The notes beneath the pieces are model-generated. The model saw only the letters and a program-made list of their open reading frames with translations. It searched no databases and was not told where the DNA came from. DNA of 64,000 nucleotides from Circinella umbellata (Eukaryota > Mucoromycota > Mucoromycetes > Mucorales > Lichtheimiaceae): the NCBI GenBank assembly GCA_025093555.1, contig JAIWNF010000077.1, positions 118,789-182,788 on the forward strand, in the 5' to 3' direction. A program made the translations under genes and the position numbers. Positions within the stretch are counted from its first letter, which is position 1; every line of letters starts with the position of its first letter. Of this stretch, positions 48,232-60,025 are shown in pieces.

Positions 48232-50332
48232 ATGAGGACGACATCTAAGGAAAATATCGCGATGACGGGTACACAATTCGAAACGTTATCACTTGAAAAG
48301 CTAAAGGCCATAAACGAATCAATTGGAAATAACAACAGTGCCAGAAAACTTGATTTTATCACACGATTACCATTAGAACTTGTCTCTGATATTATGAAAT
48401 ATTTTGAGCCTCATGAACTGATAGAATTGTTTTCAGTATCAAAAGGATGGAAAACTTGTTTACTGGGCTCCCCTTCTTTATGGTCGTCGTGGAATATTGA
48501 TAAAAACGATTATGATTGGGACCATCCAAGTATTTCAGCGGTTTTATTAAGAGTGGGCCAATATGTATCAGAATTGACTCTCAATTATTCAATTGATTTA
48601 AAGTACTTCACAGAAACATTATTCAATTATATATCTAATGGAAAATTAAACAAGTTGGAAACTTTGAATCTGTATGGTATGTTCATCCAATTATATTATA
48701 ATTAGTATAATATTATATATATATGACTAAGGAAGGCTCTTTGCTGGTAAATCACCACAATAACACTTATTTATCCTTCTTCCAATCGCAATGAAAAATA
48801 TAGGTTGTTATTGTTCCCATGACGTTGTATTTACATTTCCCACGGCAGCTCTATTAAATGTCGCAGACACGTTGAAGAAATTGGAAATATCATTCGATCA
48901 ATATTACAGCATGAATGATAAGATAGTACAGGGCTCAGTGGATAATAAAATCTTCAAGTCGAAAAAGTATGAATTAACAGCAATTGATGCGTTTCAGTCG
49001 ATTATTACTGTTTTATCAACGTGTCATCAAATTGAATATATTCGGTATGTGAATTCATCTGCAGTCGACCATTTTTCACCATCCATCATCTCTACTATCA
49101 GCGACAATGACGACTCTCTTTATTCATCATTGATACATCTTGAGATCGAAATGGGATATACTGAAACATTGTATGAGGATCAAATTTTTAAACGATGCCC
49201 CAATTTGCGAATCCTACGATTAAAATATGCTCGGCATATTAACGTTTCGTTATTGGACAGTATTCGACGCCACTGTCCTTATTTGGAATATCTATCGTTT
49301 AATTATCATCAAAATCTAATATATGGAAAAGATTTGTATGATGAATATTATCCTAAATCGTCGACACAGAACAACAGTAATAATAGAACGGCTGCAAAAG
49401 TAACATCACCATCATCGTCATCGTCGTCACCGACATTGAATAAAATTTATATGGAGGTTGCAGAAACAGATCATGCTCTTCCGTTTTTAAATCATTATGT
49501 TGATTCGATCGAAGAAATGGGGTTATCGTTCAAATCTGGTTATCAAATATATTTTGAATCTTTGCAGCTGATGAATCAATTGGTGTCACTTGTCGTGACG
49601 GATATTTGGGATCCGTTCGTACTGCCTACACTTTTATCCAAATTACCATCACTACGAAATTTGGAAATTTATGAATTAGTGACAACGAGTACCGAATTAA
49701 TTGATATCTTTAAAGGCTTGAAAACATTAGAAAAATTGACAATTCATAGTAAACCTATATCTTTTGTTAGTATGGGTGATGACGCTCATTATTATCTCGA
49801 ACGAGCTAAAAACCATGGAGTTGATCTATTCAATATCTACGCTGATGGATCTATGTTTAATACTACTGCATGTAGTAGTGCTGAAGAAAAAGAGAAGGAC
49901 TCTGCTGATTGTGTCTCATCTCAAGAACAAGGACATGGCGGAGGACGATTAACACATGTATCACTTTCAGGTTGTGAAATTCTCCAAGATGAAGTATTAG
50001 AAGCATTAGGGAATATCAAGACCTTATCCAGTGTATTCATCGAATCCGCGCCCTTGCTGACACTACAAGGAATTAATAGATTTTGTGAACAATTGAACAT
50101 GTTACCTGGACTGTTTTCCATTGAATTATCGGACATACCGTGCGTGAATGACTCCACGTTGTTCATTTTAGGTTTATCATCAACAGCAGCGTCAATTAGT
50201 CATAATATTACCAAACGGATCACACTGAACTCATTGCATAATGTAACAGAAAAAGGATTGGATCAATTAGCGAAAAAACAAGGTGTTTCTCTTATTTCAA
50301 ATGATTGTCCGGGAACTATCAATGGCATTTGA
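48232..50332 (+). CDS. F-box / leucine-rich-repeat protein (intact)
   Basis: Two exons, 48232-48676 and 48804-50332, giving 657 aa. F-box proteins bring substrates to SCF ubiquitin ligases, with LRRs usually binding the substrate. An F-box-like block is at residues 41-88 (FITRLPLELVSDIMKYF then ELFSVSKGWKTCL and PSLWSSW). The remainder is made of irregular LRR units such as LYSSLIHLEIEMGYTETL, CPNLRILRLKYARH, HCPYLEYLSFNYH and LPSLRNLEIYEL. A serine-rich stretch is near residue 355. The ORF is intact, and the intron keeps frame. The 3' part from 49,787 onward belongs to the right arm of the inverted repeat and is copied, broken, at 5,715-6,258. Substrate and role are unknown. Confidence 0.85.
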
Positions 50333-50521
50333 CTATTGAAAATATAAATAAAAGGAAGATCAACTTGGATTGTTGAAGTTTTTGATTATCTCTAATCTAG
50401 ACACAGCACCTTCCCGTCTCAACATCAGAAAAGTCCGTTTCTTTCATTTAATGTAATGCTTAAAACAATCCGTGTAATATGAATTATTTTTTCTGATGGG
50501 CCCAGCAAACCCAATATCTTT

Positions 50522-52200
50522 TTACGATTTACGTAACAATTCATTAAATCCATTCAATTCTAATAATTGCGCTCCATGATAATTAGCTACCATACCACCT
50601 CCAAATCATTCTAATATCTCACGACTCAAAGGATGATGATAATAGACAAGTTGAATATTTTGTGTGAAAATTTTGTGATTTCCATTAATATGTGTGTATT
50701 GAAACCATTTGTCTTGACCGTTTCCAATGTACTCTTTGCACCGAAAATTGTGTGTGTTAAAAAATAATAACGGTTTTCATCATAGCATTGGGATCATATA
50801 CGTTGTCATCAGGGAAAAGTAGAGTCAAATGAAGTAACTTTGTAAAATTTGTAATGGATTGAATAATTGAAAAGTTAATTGCTTGATATGATCTCGATAA
50901 CAGAATTCTTTCCAATCCAGGACATTAATAATACGTTGTAAGCTCTCCACTTGACATGATGTATATATACATTCAAAGCTCGTCAAACTTTGAAGCATCG
51001 CATTAATGTATAAATGAGTATTCGCTTCATTAATAAGCCTAACTTCCAAGAGCTCCAAAGCCATTTTGTGTTTTAGCACGTTGTTACACTTGAAATGGCA
51101 TTTCCCTCATACATTATCCACTGTAAATACTTTTAGCAAATAGCTGTCCATTTTTGTGATCGTCATGGTAGTTGCAATTGTCATTGTAATCAACAAAGAT
51201 ACTGATGATGATGGTGAAGCTGACGTTTGTGATATTGAGGTAACTCGATTATATTCTTCCTACTGCTGCTCGTCATCATTAGTGGTGTTAATTCCAAGAG
51301 ATATCAATTTAGACACATACGTAATACCACATCCACATATTAGAACATATCTCCATACCATTTATATTAGCTCTACCACTTCGACGGAAATTATTGGATA
51401 AAAACTGTCGATTTAATACAGGACGGAAAAACGAAACTATATGATTACAATCGTCAAATATGCCAAGTCGAAGGCGCCGATTTTTTGGACAATACCTCAA
51501 GACTGCAGTGATACGATGGGAAGAATAATTTCCACCGAAGCACAAATACGTCAAATATTTGAATTGGTCGCCCTCTTTAGGTTGAAATTCGATATCCACT
51601 TTTGGACCTTGACTATTTATCTTTCATGAAAAAGTAAATCGTAAATTTCTAACGGTAAGATGGTGTAGTTTGGGACAAAAAACTATGGTTGGTATCAAAG
51701 GGATATCGTCAATTTTACCAGCGAATACAAGTTTAGTCACATTCTTCGTCAAAGGTCGTAATTCTTGTATGATCAGTGATATTGCATGGGAAGAAACCTA
51801 AAAATAACAATAAACAATAAACATCAAGTAATAAGAAAAAATGTTTCCTTCAGGTTTACCTACTGTAATTGAATATAACAACAAAAATAAAATTACCAAT
51901 AACTATCGATAGTAAAATGATTCTTTATCCCCAAACTTACGGAATTCTTTAATATTTCTACATCCAGAGCTCCATCACAGTAAAGAGATTCAACTGTGAT
52001 ATTGTGGATTGATCTGAAAGAAGAGCCAAATCGACGTATTGGATTCGTGGCCCTCGCAGTTTTTCAAGAAACTTGCTATTCGATTTAATAGGTGTAAGAC
52101 CATAATTAAATGGTACCTATTCGGCATCATTCTTAAAGATACCAGACAATCGTAAACTTTTTAAAATATCTCGCAATACTTGGTACGTTTTTCTTCCAAT
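50522..52200 (-). pseudogene. LRR pseudogene, right-arm copy
   Basis: Counterpart of 3,840-5,532 in the other arm, with the same reading blocks (GPRIQHVDL, GDQFKYLTYLCF, RRLRLGIFDDCN, GAQLLELDGFNELLRKS) and the same in-frame stops (after NDAE, after ILE). No start codon region or F-box is evident. It is dead in both arms. Confidence 0.6.
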
Positions 52201-53030
52201 ACTTGAATACTATCATAGTTTCAAAACAGTTAATTTGATCCGAATAAGAAAAACTCGTGCACGACACGTCGAATTAGATATTGAATAGAATCCTGGTTTT
52301 ATATACATTCAAAATATAATAAAGATAATTAGTAACTTATTCAATGAGCATTCACACGTTTATTTTCAGCGATCTACTGTTTTTCATTCATTTTGGATTG
52401 TCAACTTTTTCTTTTTTCTTTTGTCCTTTTTGTTTTCAAAGTGAAACGATCAACTTGAATAAAATAGTTGAAATAAAGATAAAAAAAATTATACTAACAA
52501 TTCTTTCTGATTGACATATTGGTAACACTTTCTTCCACTGATCTTTATAGTTTCCTGATCTTTGTGATGCTACAAGTTTTTGCTTTTTATGTTGAGAGAT
52601 TGTTGTATGTGCTCGTGTGAGAAAGTAAAAGAAAAAAAAAAGTTATCAAAAAATTCTTCTACTAATATAGGAATTATACAAGCTGACTTTACAAATTGGC
52701 TGCTGCGCTTCCAAATGAAATGAAATTGTAACTGGAGCTCTTATACATGCTCTTATGATGTATCAAAGATCGTAGAAGTTATGTAAAAGCATTGGGTATG
52801 TATATAGCACGCAAAGTACAATATCAATACGTATCCACTTACTACTGCTTTGGGTCTACTTTGTGTTTTCCCGAAAGTTAGACTTTTTTCAGAATAACGC
52901 GGAAATATGTCATGCTTATATTCGGTTCCGACCATCAAATCCCATTTTTTTAGTAGAGTTATAGATCACTTTGTCTGTATCCCTTGTCGCCTAGTCATAA
53001 GGAAAACTCAGCTTCAGAAAACCGACAAAT

Positions 53031-53200
53031 GAGTGCGGTTGTGCCAGTATAAAGAAGCGACCGTAACCGCACACCCCTCTCATCTATTACTATTAGTAAA
53101 ATCATTCAAAGACCGCAGAATCATGATCAATACAATCTCATTGCGGTGAAAATATGTTTAACTGCGGTTTGCGGTCGCTTAAATATACTGTACCGCACTC
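53031..53200. mobile_element. 170-base TIR element present in one arm only
   Basis: The left end GAGTGCGGT…AGCGACCGTAACCGCA is repeated in inverted form at the right end (TGCGGTTTGCGGTCGCT…ACCGCACTC), giving imperfect ~38-base terminal repeats. It lies in the non-homologous block 52,989-53,250. The other arm (2,957-3,053) has unrelated sequence there instead. No clear target duplication is visible, so it did not enter as a simple clean insertion. Confidence 0.6.
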
Positions 53201-54164
53201 AGCATACGCCAGTAATCAAGAGCTGGTTGAAGGGTGTCACGAGCTGGTCTATATGAATACTCATTGATTCTAGGTCCATAATTCTAAATTCTTGCCTTTG
53301 AAAAATATTATAAATTGTAAATATCGGTTCGCTGCTTTACGTATTGTGCAGTTCTTTATTCCAAACATAATATCATGTTTTCCATCCTGGATGGGAATAC
53401 AACAAGGTATTCATTACGTATGTGCTCGAATGACCAACATTTATCTATGATGTTGGACAGACTTATAATATGGATGTTGAAATATATTGATCCCTATACA
53501 TGGCAATTCGAGTTATTGATAAATGTCTTCGAACAATGTTTTCAAACAAAAGTTTATAACTCTTTTAATTACTTGATACGGCACATTTTCATTTTTCTTA
53601 TTAGACAATCCCAACCGCCAATTACTTGCTCCAAGACATACTTGCATTGTTCGATTTCTTATACGTATATGATGACACTCATCTTAATACCCCATCCCAA
53701 TATATATGTTAAAAATAAACCATACATTTATTTATTCCTTGATAATTACACAAGGATATGAACTGTACCATTACATTCGACATAGAGAATTATAACTATA
53801 ACTATAATTATTATTCAAAGTATTCATTATACGTAACATGAAAAAGCTGTATTGTTGGGGAATGCAAACTTCATGATTGACAAATCCGTATTCCATTTTA
53901 TATATCTTACCTTGATTTAATAAGTAAAAACTTCGAAGATTTTCACACACCCAATTCATATAATTAGTTTGTTACCATTTTATTTTGTATCTGACCACCT
54001 TTCCTATCTTTACATTTGTTATATTTTTTGTAATGAATAATCATTCGAAACATTTCAGCACTCGTCAATCCCACTGATAGAATCCTGGTGACGATTTCCT
54101 AACTGGAAATCCTTCAATCATCCATAACAACCTGGTCCTGATTCAAAATAAGGTCATACTGAGG

Positions 54165-55140
54165 TCATGATGCATGAAGTTCCTTGCCTTGTGAATGTAA
54201 AGATGGCCAGAGCAGCACCAATGTAGAAGACATAGCCCGAGAACATGACCGTGGCTTAACAGCATGTCCCCTACAACAGCAAGTCAGTATGGTTAGACTG
54301 GACATGGACGAGATGCAAGATATGATCCAAGACCACAACCACTGAAAACACCGCCGCGCCATAATGGAAAGTCTGACCAAAAGAAATAGCTGCACGCGCC
54401 TCTCAAGATGGAACCAAGCTCTCTAACATTTGTCCCCAAATGTTTGCCTCCCTCCCGCTAAAAGATCGACACCGACATGACAAGCATCAGAAAGTTATGA
54501 CTTGGTAGAAAAATTTTGTAAGATATTCAAGTCGTCGAGGGAGTCAATAATTGTATTTAGTACGGCATTTCGAATAACCATGACCTAGTATTTTATTTCC
54601 TTTTTTCGTAAGTGGGAGATACCAGGGAAATTCATCGTAGACCATCACGCAACCAGTAACGCTAACTGTAGTATATCTTGTTGCCTGAAAAATGTTTTCT
54701 TAAGGCAGTGATTTCACATTTTCTCTGTAGACAATGGTTCAAGTAAACCTGACTTTTGATTCGATTTCGGAAGAAACGTCGTCCCAAGACATAAATAAGA
54801 ATCAAAACACGCGAAAAAATCTAGCCACACAATGTAAAAACGTTTGTGCACTAGATCCAAGTCTAATCAAAATCGTTGACGTGTGACAAACTAAAGGGTT
54901 ATGTTGCGTCCTCTAGAAATACAAATAGTAAAATCTTTGTTTCTGGTATTCAATACTGTTACTAGTGATGATATGGCCCAGAAGGCACCAAGGTGAACTG
55001 CTGTGACTCTTATCGCTATGTACCCTTCGTGATGAGCCACCAGCATGACGAGATGGTTTTAGATAAAATATACAAAAATCAGTACTCATATTAATAATAC
55101 AGATACCGCACGAAGTTGTGTGTCTCAGGTGCCATGCCAC
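54165..55140 (+). other. Degraded unknown element, right-arm copy
   Basis: Same as 1,040-2,040. In this copy the plus-strand frame at about 54,200-54,345 is open for ~48 codons (LQQQVSMVRLDMDEMQDMIQ) and then stops. No motif I can name. Confidence 0.3.
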
Positions 55141-55859
55141 TCCACAAATGAAAGAGTTATGGAAAGTCTACTACAATAAATAAATGAAGAGATCAGCTAG
55201 TAGTAACAAAAATAACAGTTCAAAGCATTTCCTTATTGATTTTTATTTTCAAAATTTAAACAAAGTATTTTGAATGGGACAAACTTAGGTTCAGTTATAG
55301 TAAAATACAAAAGCTGTGACTTGTTGTAAAACGTCATCTCGGTTTATTTCTCACAAATAAAGTAAGGTAAAGCGAGAGAATATTCTGGGTAGATTCTAAA
55401 AAAGGCGAAAACTCTCTGACTTAGTTTTTTTTTTGTTGTTTGATTTTGAAAAATGTTCAGGTAGGAAGTTGATAGTTCTAGGGTAGATTGAGTAAAGAAA
55501 AATATTACGAATGATAGAATTTTGAGAAAAATTCAATGAATATTGAGTGTTCGATGAAATTTTCAAAAAATGAATTTTTTTATGTAAGTAAAGTTACTAA
55601 GATAAAAAGGATTTTTTAATGTTGAAAATCAAAGTTGTGATATGAAGTTTTTAACGGAAAAGTAAAGAACTAAGGGTAAAGAAATAGGTATATTGGAGGA
55701 TTAATGGATAGGTAGGTACGAGAAAAGTGGCAAATTTGTCAAGCTAATAATGTCATGGGTTGTAGTTGAATGATTCCTATATAAGGGTAGATTATGAAAA
55801 TGACTTAAAGATGAGGTGTATAAATGATGATATGACTGGTTCTACAATTACTAGTAGTA

Positions 55860-56655
55860 TTTATTATTTAGATAGTATGGTATGGATGGGAAATGTGAGT
55901 AGAAAAAGACAAGAGAATAAATATAGAGCAGAAGATAGTCTTGTGAGAGTCAGTTAGATAGGTTTTTTATTATATGAATAAAGTACCAAGACAAAAAGAT
56001 AAAATTATATTCTTTGGTATATAATTTTTCTATGGTACTGTGGTGGTATGGATGGGAAATAGAAATAGATAACAAAGTAGAAGTCTTGTAAGAATCAATT
56101 AGGTCTTTTATTATATGAAAAAAAGTATCAAGATAAAAAGATAATTTTATAGGTATTATTTAATTTTAAGTCTATATTTATATTCGTCGGTAAATAATTT
56201 CCCTATCCTAGAATGGTGGGTGTACTTCTTGTTTTATTACAATATATTGATACGTAGCTACGTACATGGTATGCTTTATATTATTATTATTATTATTATA
56301 TGTTTTATTTGGTATGATTTATTTGATATGGTATAATGGAAAAGTAACGAATATTATTATGTTTGAGTTAGATCGGTGTATATTATTATTATTTATTATT
56401 GATGGTGGGTAGGAATATCACACCTACGATGATGGGTTCACTTGTTTAGTTTCAATATATTCAATACATAATATGCTTTATTATATTGTAATTGTTGGTA
56501 TGTTACTATTATATATTGTATGTTTCAGTTGGTATAGTTTGTTTAATATTACATAACAGAGAAGTAATAGATATCATTATGTTGAGTTAGATGGATGTAG
56601 GTATATTATTATTTATTCTTGATGGTAGGTAAGATTATCATAATACATACCAAAA
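55860..56655 (+). repeat. R400 repeats, one full and two partial units
   Basis: A full unit lies about 56,050-56,420, from GTATGGATGGGAAATAGAAA to GATCGGTGTATATTATT, with partial units on both sides. The last unit ends near 56,655. The AATCAATTAGGTCTTTTATT segment and GATCGGTGTATATTATTATT segment recur in the units at 62,880-63,700. Unit function is unknown; I see no coding capacity. Confidence 0.7.
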
Positions 56656-59549
56656 AAAAAGATTGATGTAGTATTATGCGATTATAATTATTGTGGTTGC
56701 ACAGTATATAGTAAGCAAGAGATGACTATGCAAAATAAAACAGTGAGAAAAGATGGTATCATAATAGATATTTGATGCAATATACGATGAAATGGGGGTA
56801 ATTATAAACTCGGAGGAGTTTACTTGTATCAGCATAATTCATCAGGCAAAGGGCAAGTATCATACATAGTATATGGTAAATTCAATGACCACGTAGCTGG
56901 CGTAATGGAGCAGAAAACGCAAACCGAAAATCGCGCAAATATCCCAAGTAGGAAATAATAAAAAAGACCAAGAGTAACTAAAGCAGACCTATATGTAAAA
57001 GTCATTAAAATAAATAGTTGGATTAATAAATGAAGAAATATTTATTTACTGCACATGTACGTATTAAATTCATGAAAATTAAACACAAAGCATACCCCAG
57101 TCACGACACGTGATGTCCAATAAATAGCGTAAGATGGTCGAATACGTACGTAAGAATTAAGCTTTCGCCGAGAAAAAAATCAGAGCATTGTGTGTTGTCA
57201 GAGAATATAGAAATATTCAAAGTGTGGAGCGCTTGTTCAGCAGAATTTTGTACTGCACCATTATATAATAGTCATATACGTCTACGGATACGTAGCACAT
57301 CTTGGCTGTGGATAATATATAAAATAGTTATTGGTAAGAAAGGAAGAAACTTTGGGATAAGAAAGGTATAAATGAAAGAAAAAAAGATAATGGGAAAAGA
57401 AGCAGAAAGGTAGTCGTAATTTTTTTTTCCGCAACTTCACATGATCATTTACAACAATGTTTTTTTTTCTTGCATATAAGCACCTGCTATTAACGCAAGC
57501 TGCTTATAGCTTACTCCATAAGCATGGTGAAAAATATTCCAAATTTAGAAAAGGCCGTTTGCATCCAAGTATTCATTCAATGTAAATATTTATTATTTCC
57601 CTAACCCATATGCTCATATGCCCATATGCAAGGTTGTATGAGCTATTTACAACCTCGGAACCAGATGGTACGAGCCATTTATGAACAATGTGAAAATGTA
57701 TCATTTATTAAACTTGATAAAAAATTAATTGATTTTTATAACTATTAATATTTACAACAAACAAGATCAATTTATGTCTAACAAAAAAAAAGAATAGAAG
57801 TAGAGCTTGCTTATACCGGAGGCTCCTAGTACTCGCAATAAAAACGATTATGGTATTGTTTGTCGCTCAAATATATTTCACACATTTCATACATAAACCG
57901 GTTTAGATTAATTGAGTAATAATAACCTTACTAGTATGCTATCTGAAACCAAATAAAAGAAAATGATCAAACATATTACCACTACTCATTATAGAGAATA
58001 AACAAACACGCGGTAACACAACGTAATAAGAAAACATAACAGATCAGAGTTTGAAAAAAAGATGTTAATTACTTGTCCTTAGTGTACGCTTCTATGTTCA
58101 CACAAACAGAAGAAACTGGTTTGCGGAAAACTTGGACTCATATTTTTTTTATAGAGAAACAACAATAACAATATACTCTTGTGAGCTTTATTATATGCAT
58201 CTTACGTAAAGGCAACCAGTTTGAATCAGTAGCATATAACCAGAGGTCATTCGGGTGGCAATTTAATGTTTATATTTTTATAGATGGAGCAATCAAGGTG
58301 ACACAAGACGACAATGGGTAGACTGGGTTTTCTTTTATTTTTTTGGCGTAGATAAGATGGTTTTGAAAGTGGATGATATATTTGAAGATTAAGCTTATTC
58401 AGAAATAATTAAATTATGTGAAGGGATGGATATCAATTATAATTAGAATAATTATGATTTACTAGAAGTAAAGACATTAATTATATACCATGATTTAGTC
58501 TTATAGAGTCTTATAGGGGAGCGGGATAAGAAAAAAAGGATTTATGCGGTGTGGGCAAAAATGATTTCTTGTGCTCCTAAAAAAAAACGATTTTTACTGC
58601 GGCTACAAAAAAAAAACCAGAATAATTTCTCCATTGACGTTTGTTAATTAGCATTAGGAAGGTAATTGTTGCTAAGAAGATCTAAAGTTGTTTCTCTTAA
58701 ATGAAGAAGAATTGTAATGGGGGTATCCCCATTTGCAATTAGTAGGGTTAAACTAATTTCAAAATGGGATTCTTTTTTTTATATATATATTTTTGATAGA
58801 AAAACGATTGCAGTGTATTATTACATTGACCCATTATTTTAGTAATGTCGCGTGTTCTCCTGCTTCGCGTCTTATGTGGTATGTATTATGAAAAGTTATA
58901 ATAATAAATACCTTTTCATAAGGTACGAAATGAACATTCCACTCACTTTGAAACTTTTTTTTTTAGTGAGATGCTCTACTCATTAGAGTCAGTGAATGAA
59001 TGGGGGCAAGTGAATAGAATACTTTACTTTATTTTGTTTTATTTTGTATATTATATAGATACGATTGACAACGAAATATCAATGGTTTCAGAAGTCAATA
59101 ATGGTTACCCAGGTAATATATTGAAAATTATGATTATTATATATAATAATGGTTACCAAGGTAATATATTAAAAATTGTGATCATTATATATTCTGAGAT
59201 GAACGTATTATTTACAAAGATATGTGTTTTATATATATATTTCAAAGCATGGAAATGCTGTTTATATCAAGAATAACAATGGATATATTTACCAAGGTTT
59301 TGTGCGCATTACGTTTTATTGGATTTTCTGTTTTGAAAGATGGTTTTTATAAACATGGTACTCATAACGTTTGATAAGGTATGTAAATATTAATTTTGTG
59401 ATTATACCGCTTCATGTTATCAAAGCTATGACGAGTTGGTATTCTAAAGAAAGCTAACAAACCATTTTTATTTTTATTTGGCTTATCTATATGTTTTCAA
59501 GAATCCAAGCTTTTTTCTTTTTGTCAAGTTGTGTAAATTCAAGGTACAC
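56656..59549. other. Gene-poor DNA, no supported gene
   Basis: About 2.9 kb without a convincing ORF. It has a triple CATATG-type cluster near 57,608-57,630, and one small tandem repeat (59,097-59,192). The 101-codon ORF at 58,971-59,276 exists mostly because of that repeat. Confidence 0.45.
59097..59192. repeat. Two 48-base tandem units
   Basis: Units start at 59,097 and 59,145, each beginning AATAATGGTTACC and ending ATTATATAT. Being a multiple of three, the repeat keeps a reading frame open by itself. Confidence 0.75.
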
Positions 59550-60025
59550 ATTCGGGTTCAACTCCTGGCTTTGACACAAGCTGGGCGTTAGCTACCTGGT
59601 TGGCATCCTGTCTTCCAGTGGCTTTCGAGAAATGCGGTGGAATTTTGAGGCTCTATTATGAAACCCACCGTTTCCCACTTTGACGTAAAAGGGGTTATGT
59701 AATAGAGCTCATGGTGTGGAAGCATTTGTTATGTTCTATGTTTACATAGTTCGCTGTATAGTACGACCATGGACCGTAACAGTCTAGAAACCCTTGCCCT
59801 AAACGATGATACGGCGGAGGGCGTTTCCTATCACACGAGGAACTGAAAAGGCGTGTGAGGCTATGATAAGGCAAGGGTAATAGCCACAAGTATCCGGCTA
59901 CGGCAGGGACTTTACCCTTTCTGGACGGAATATCGCCCCATGTAGATCTAGTATGGTCACGGCTGAACGACTCTTGGGTTGTCCATTTTAGATTAGAAAG
60001 CCCGGGTCTTGGCTAAATATGACCT
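59550..60025. other. GC-richer island with RNA-like pairing; possible SINE or ncRNA
   Basis: A ~475-base island much richer in G and C than its neighbours, without a coding frame. A pol III B-box match GGTTCAACTCC is at 59,555-59,565, but I see no A-box upstream. Paired segments are ACCCTTGCC (59,790) with GGCAAGGGT (59,870), CACACG (59,832) with CGTGTG (59,852), and GGCTAT (59,859) with ATAGCC (59,880). The last crosses the first, as in a pseudoknot. It could be a SINE or LINE tail, a structured RNA, or a decayed intron. I cannot decide. Confidence 0.4.

Larger units (their letters stand above)
49787..56076. repeat. Right arm of long inverted repeat
   Basis: Reverse complement of 1-6,258 (see that entry). 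The inner edge is inside exon 2 of the F-box/LRR gene near 49,787. The outer visible edge lies in an R400 repeat near 56,076, where the left arm reaches the window start. A block at about 52,989-53,250 is not shared and contains a small TIR element. Confidence 0.92.

Noticed and set aside
58971..59276. 101-codon ORF
   Set aside because: Most of its openness comes from a 48-base tandem repeat that keeps frame; no recognisable domain.
59555..59565. tRNA gene suggested by a B-box
   Set aside because: No A-box, no cloverleaf and no 3' acceptor stem around it.
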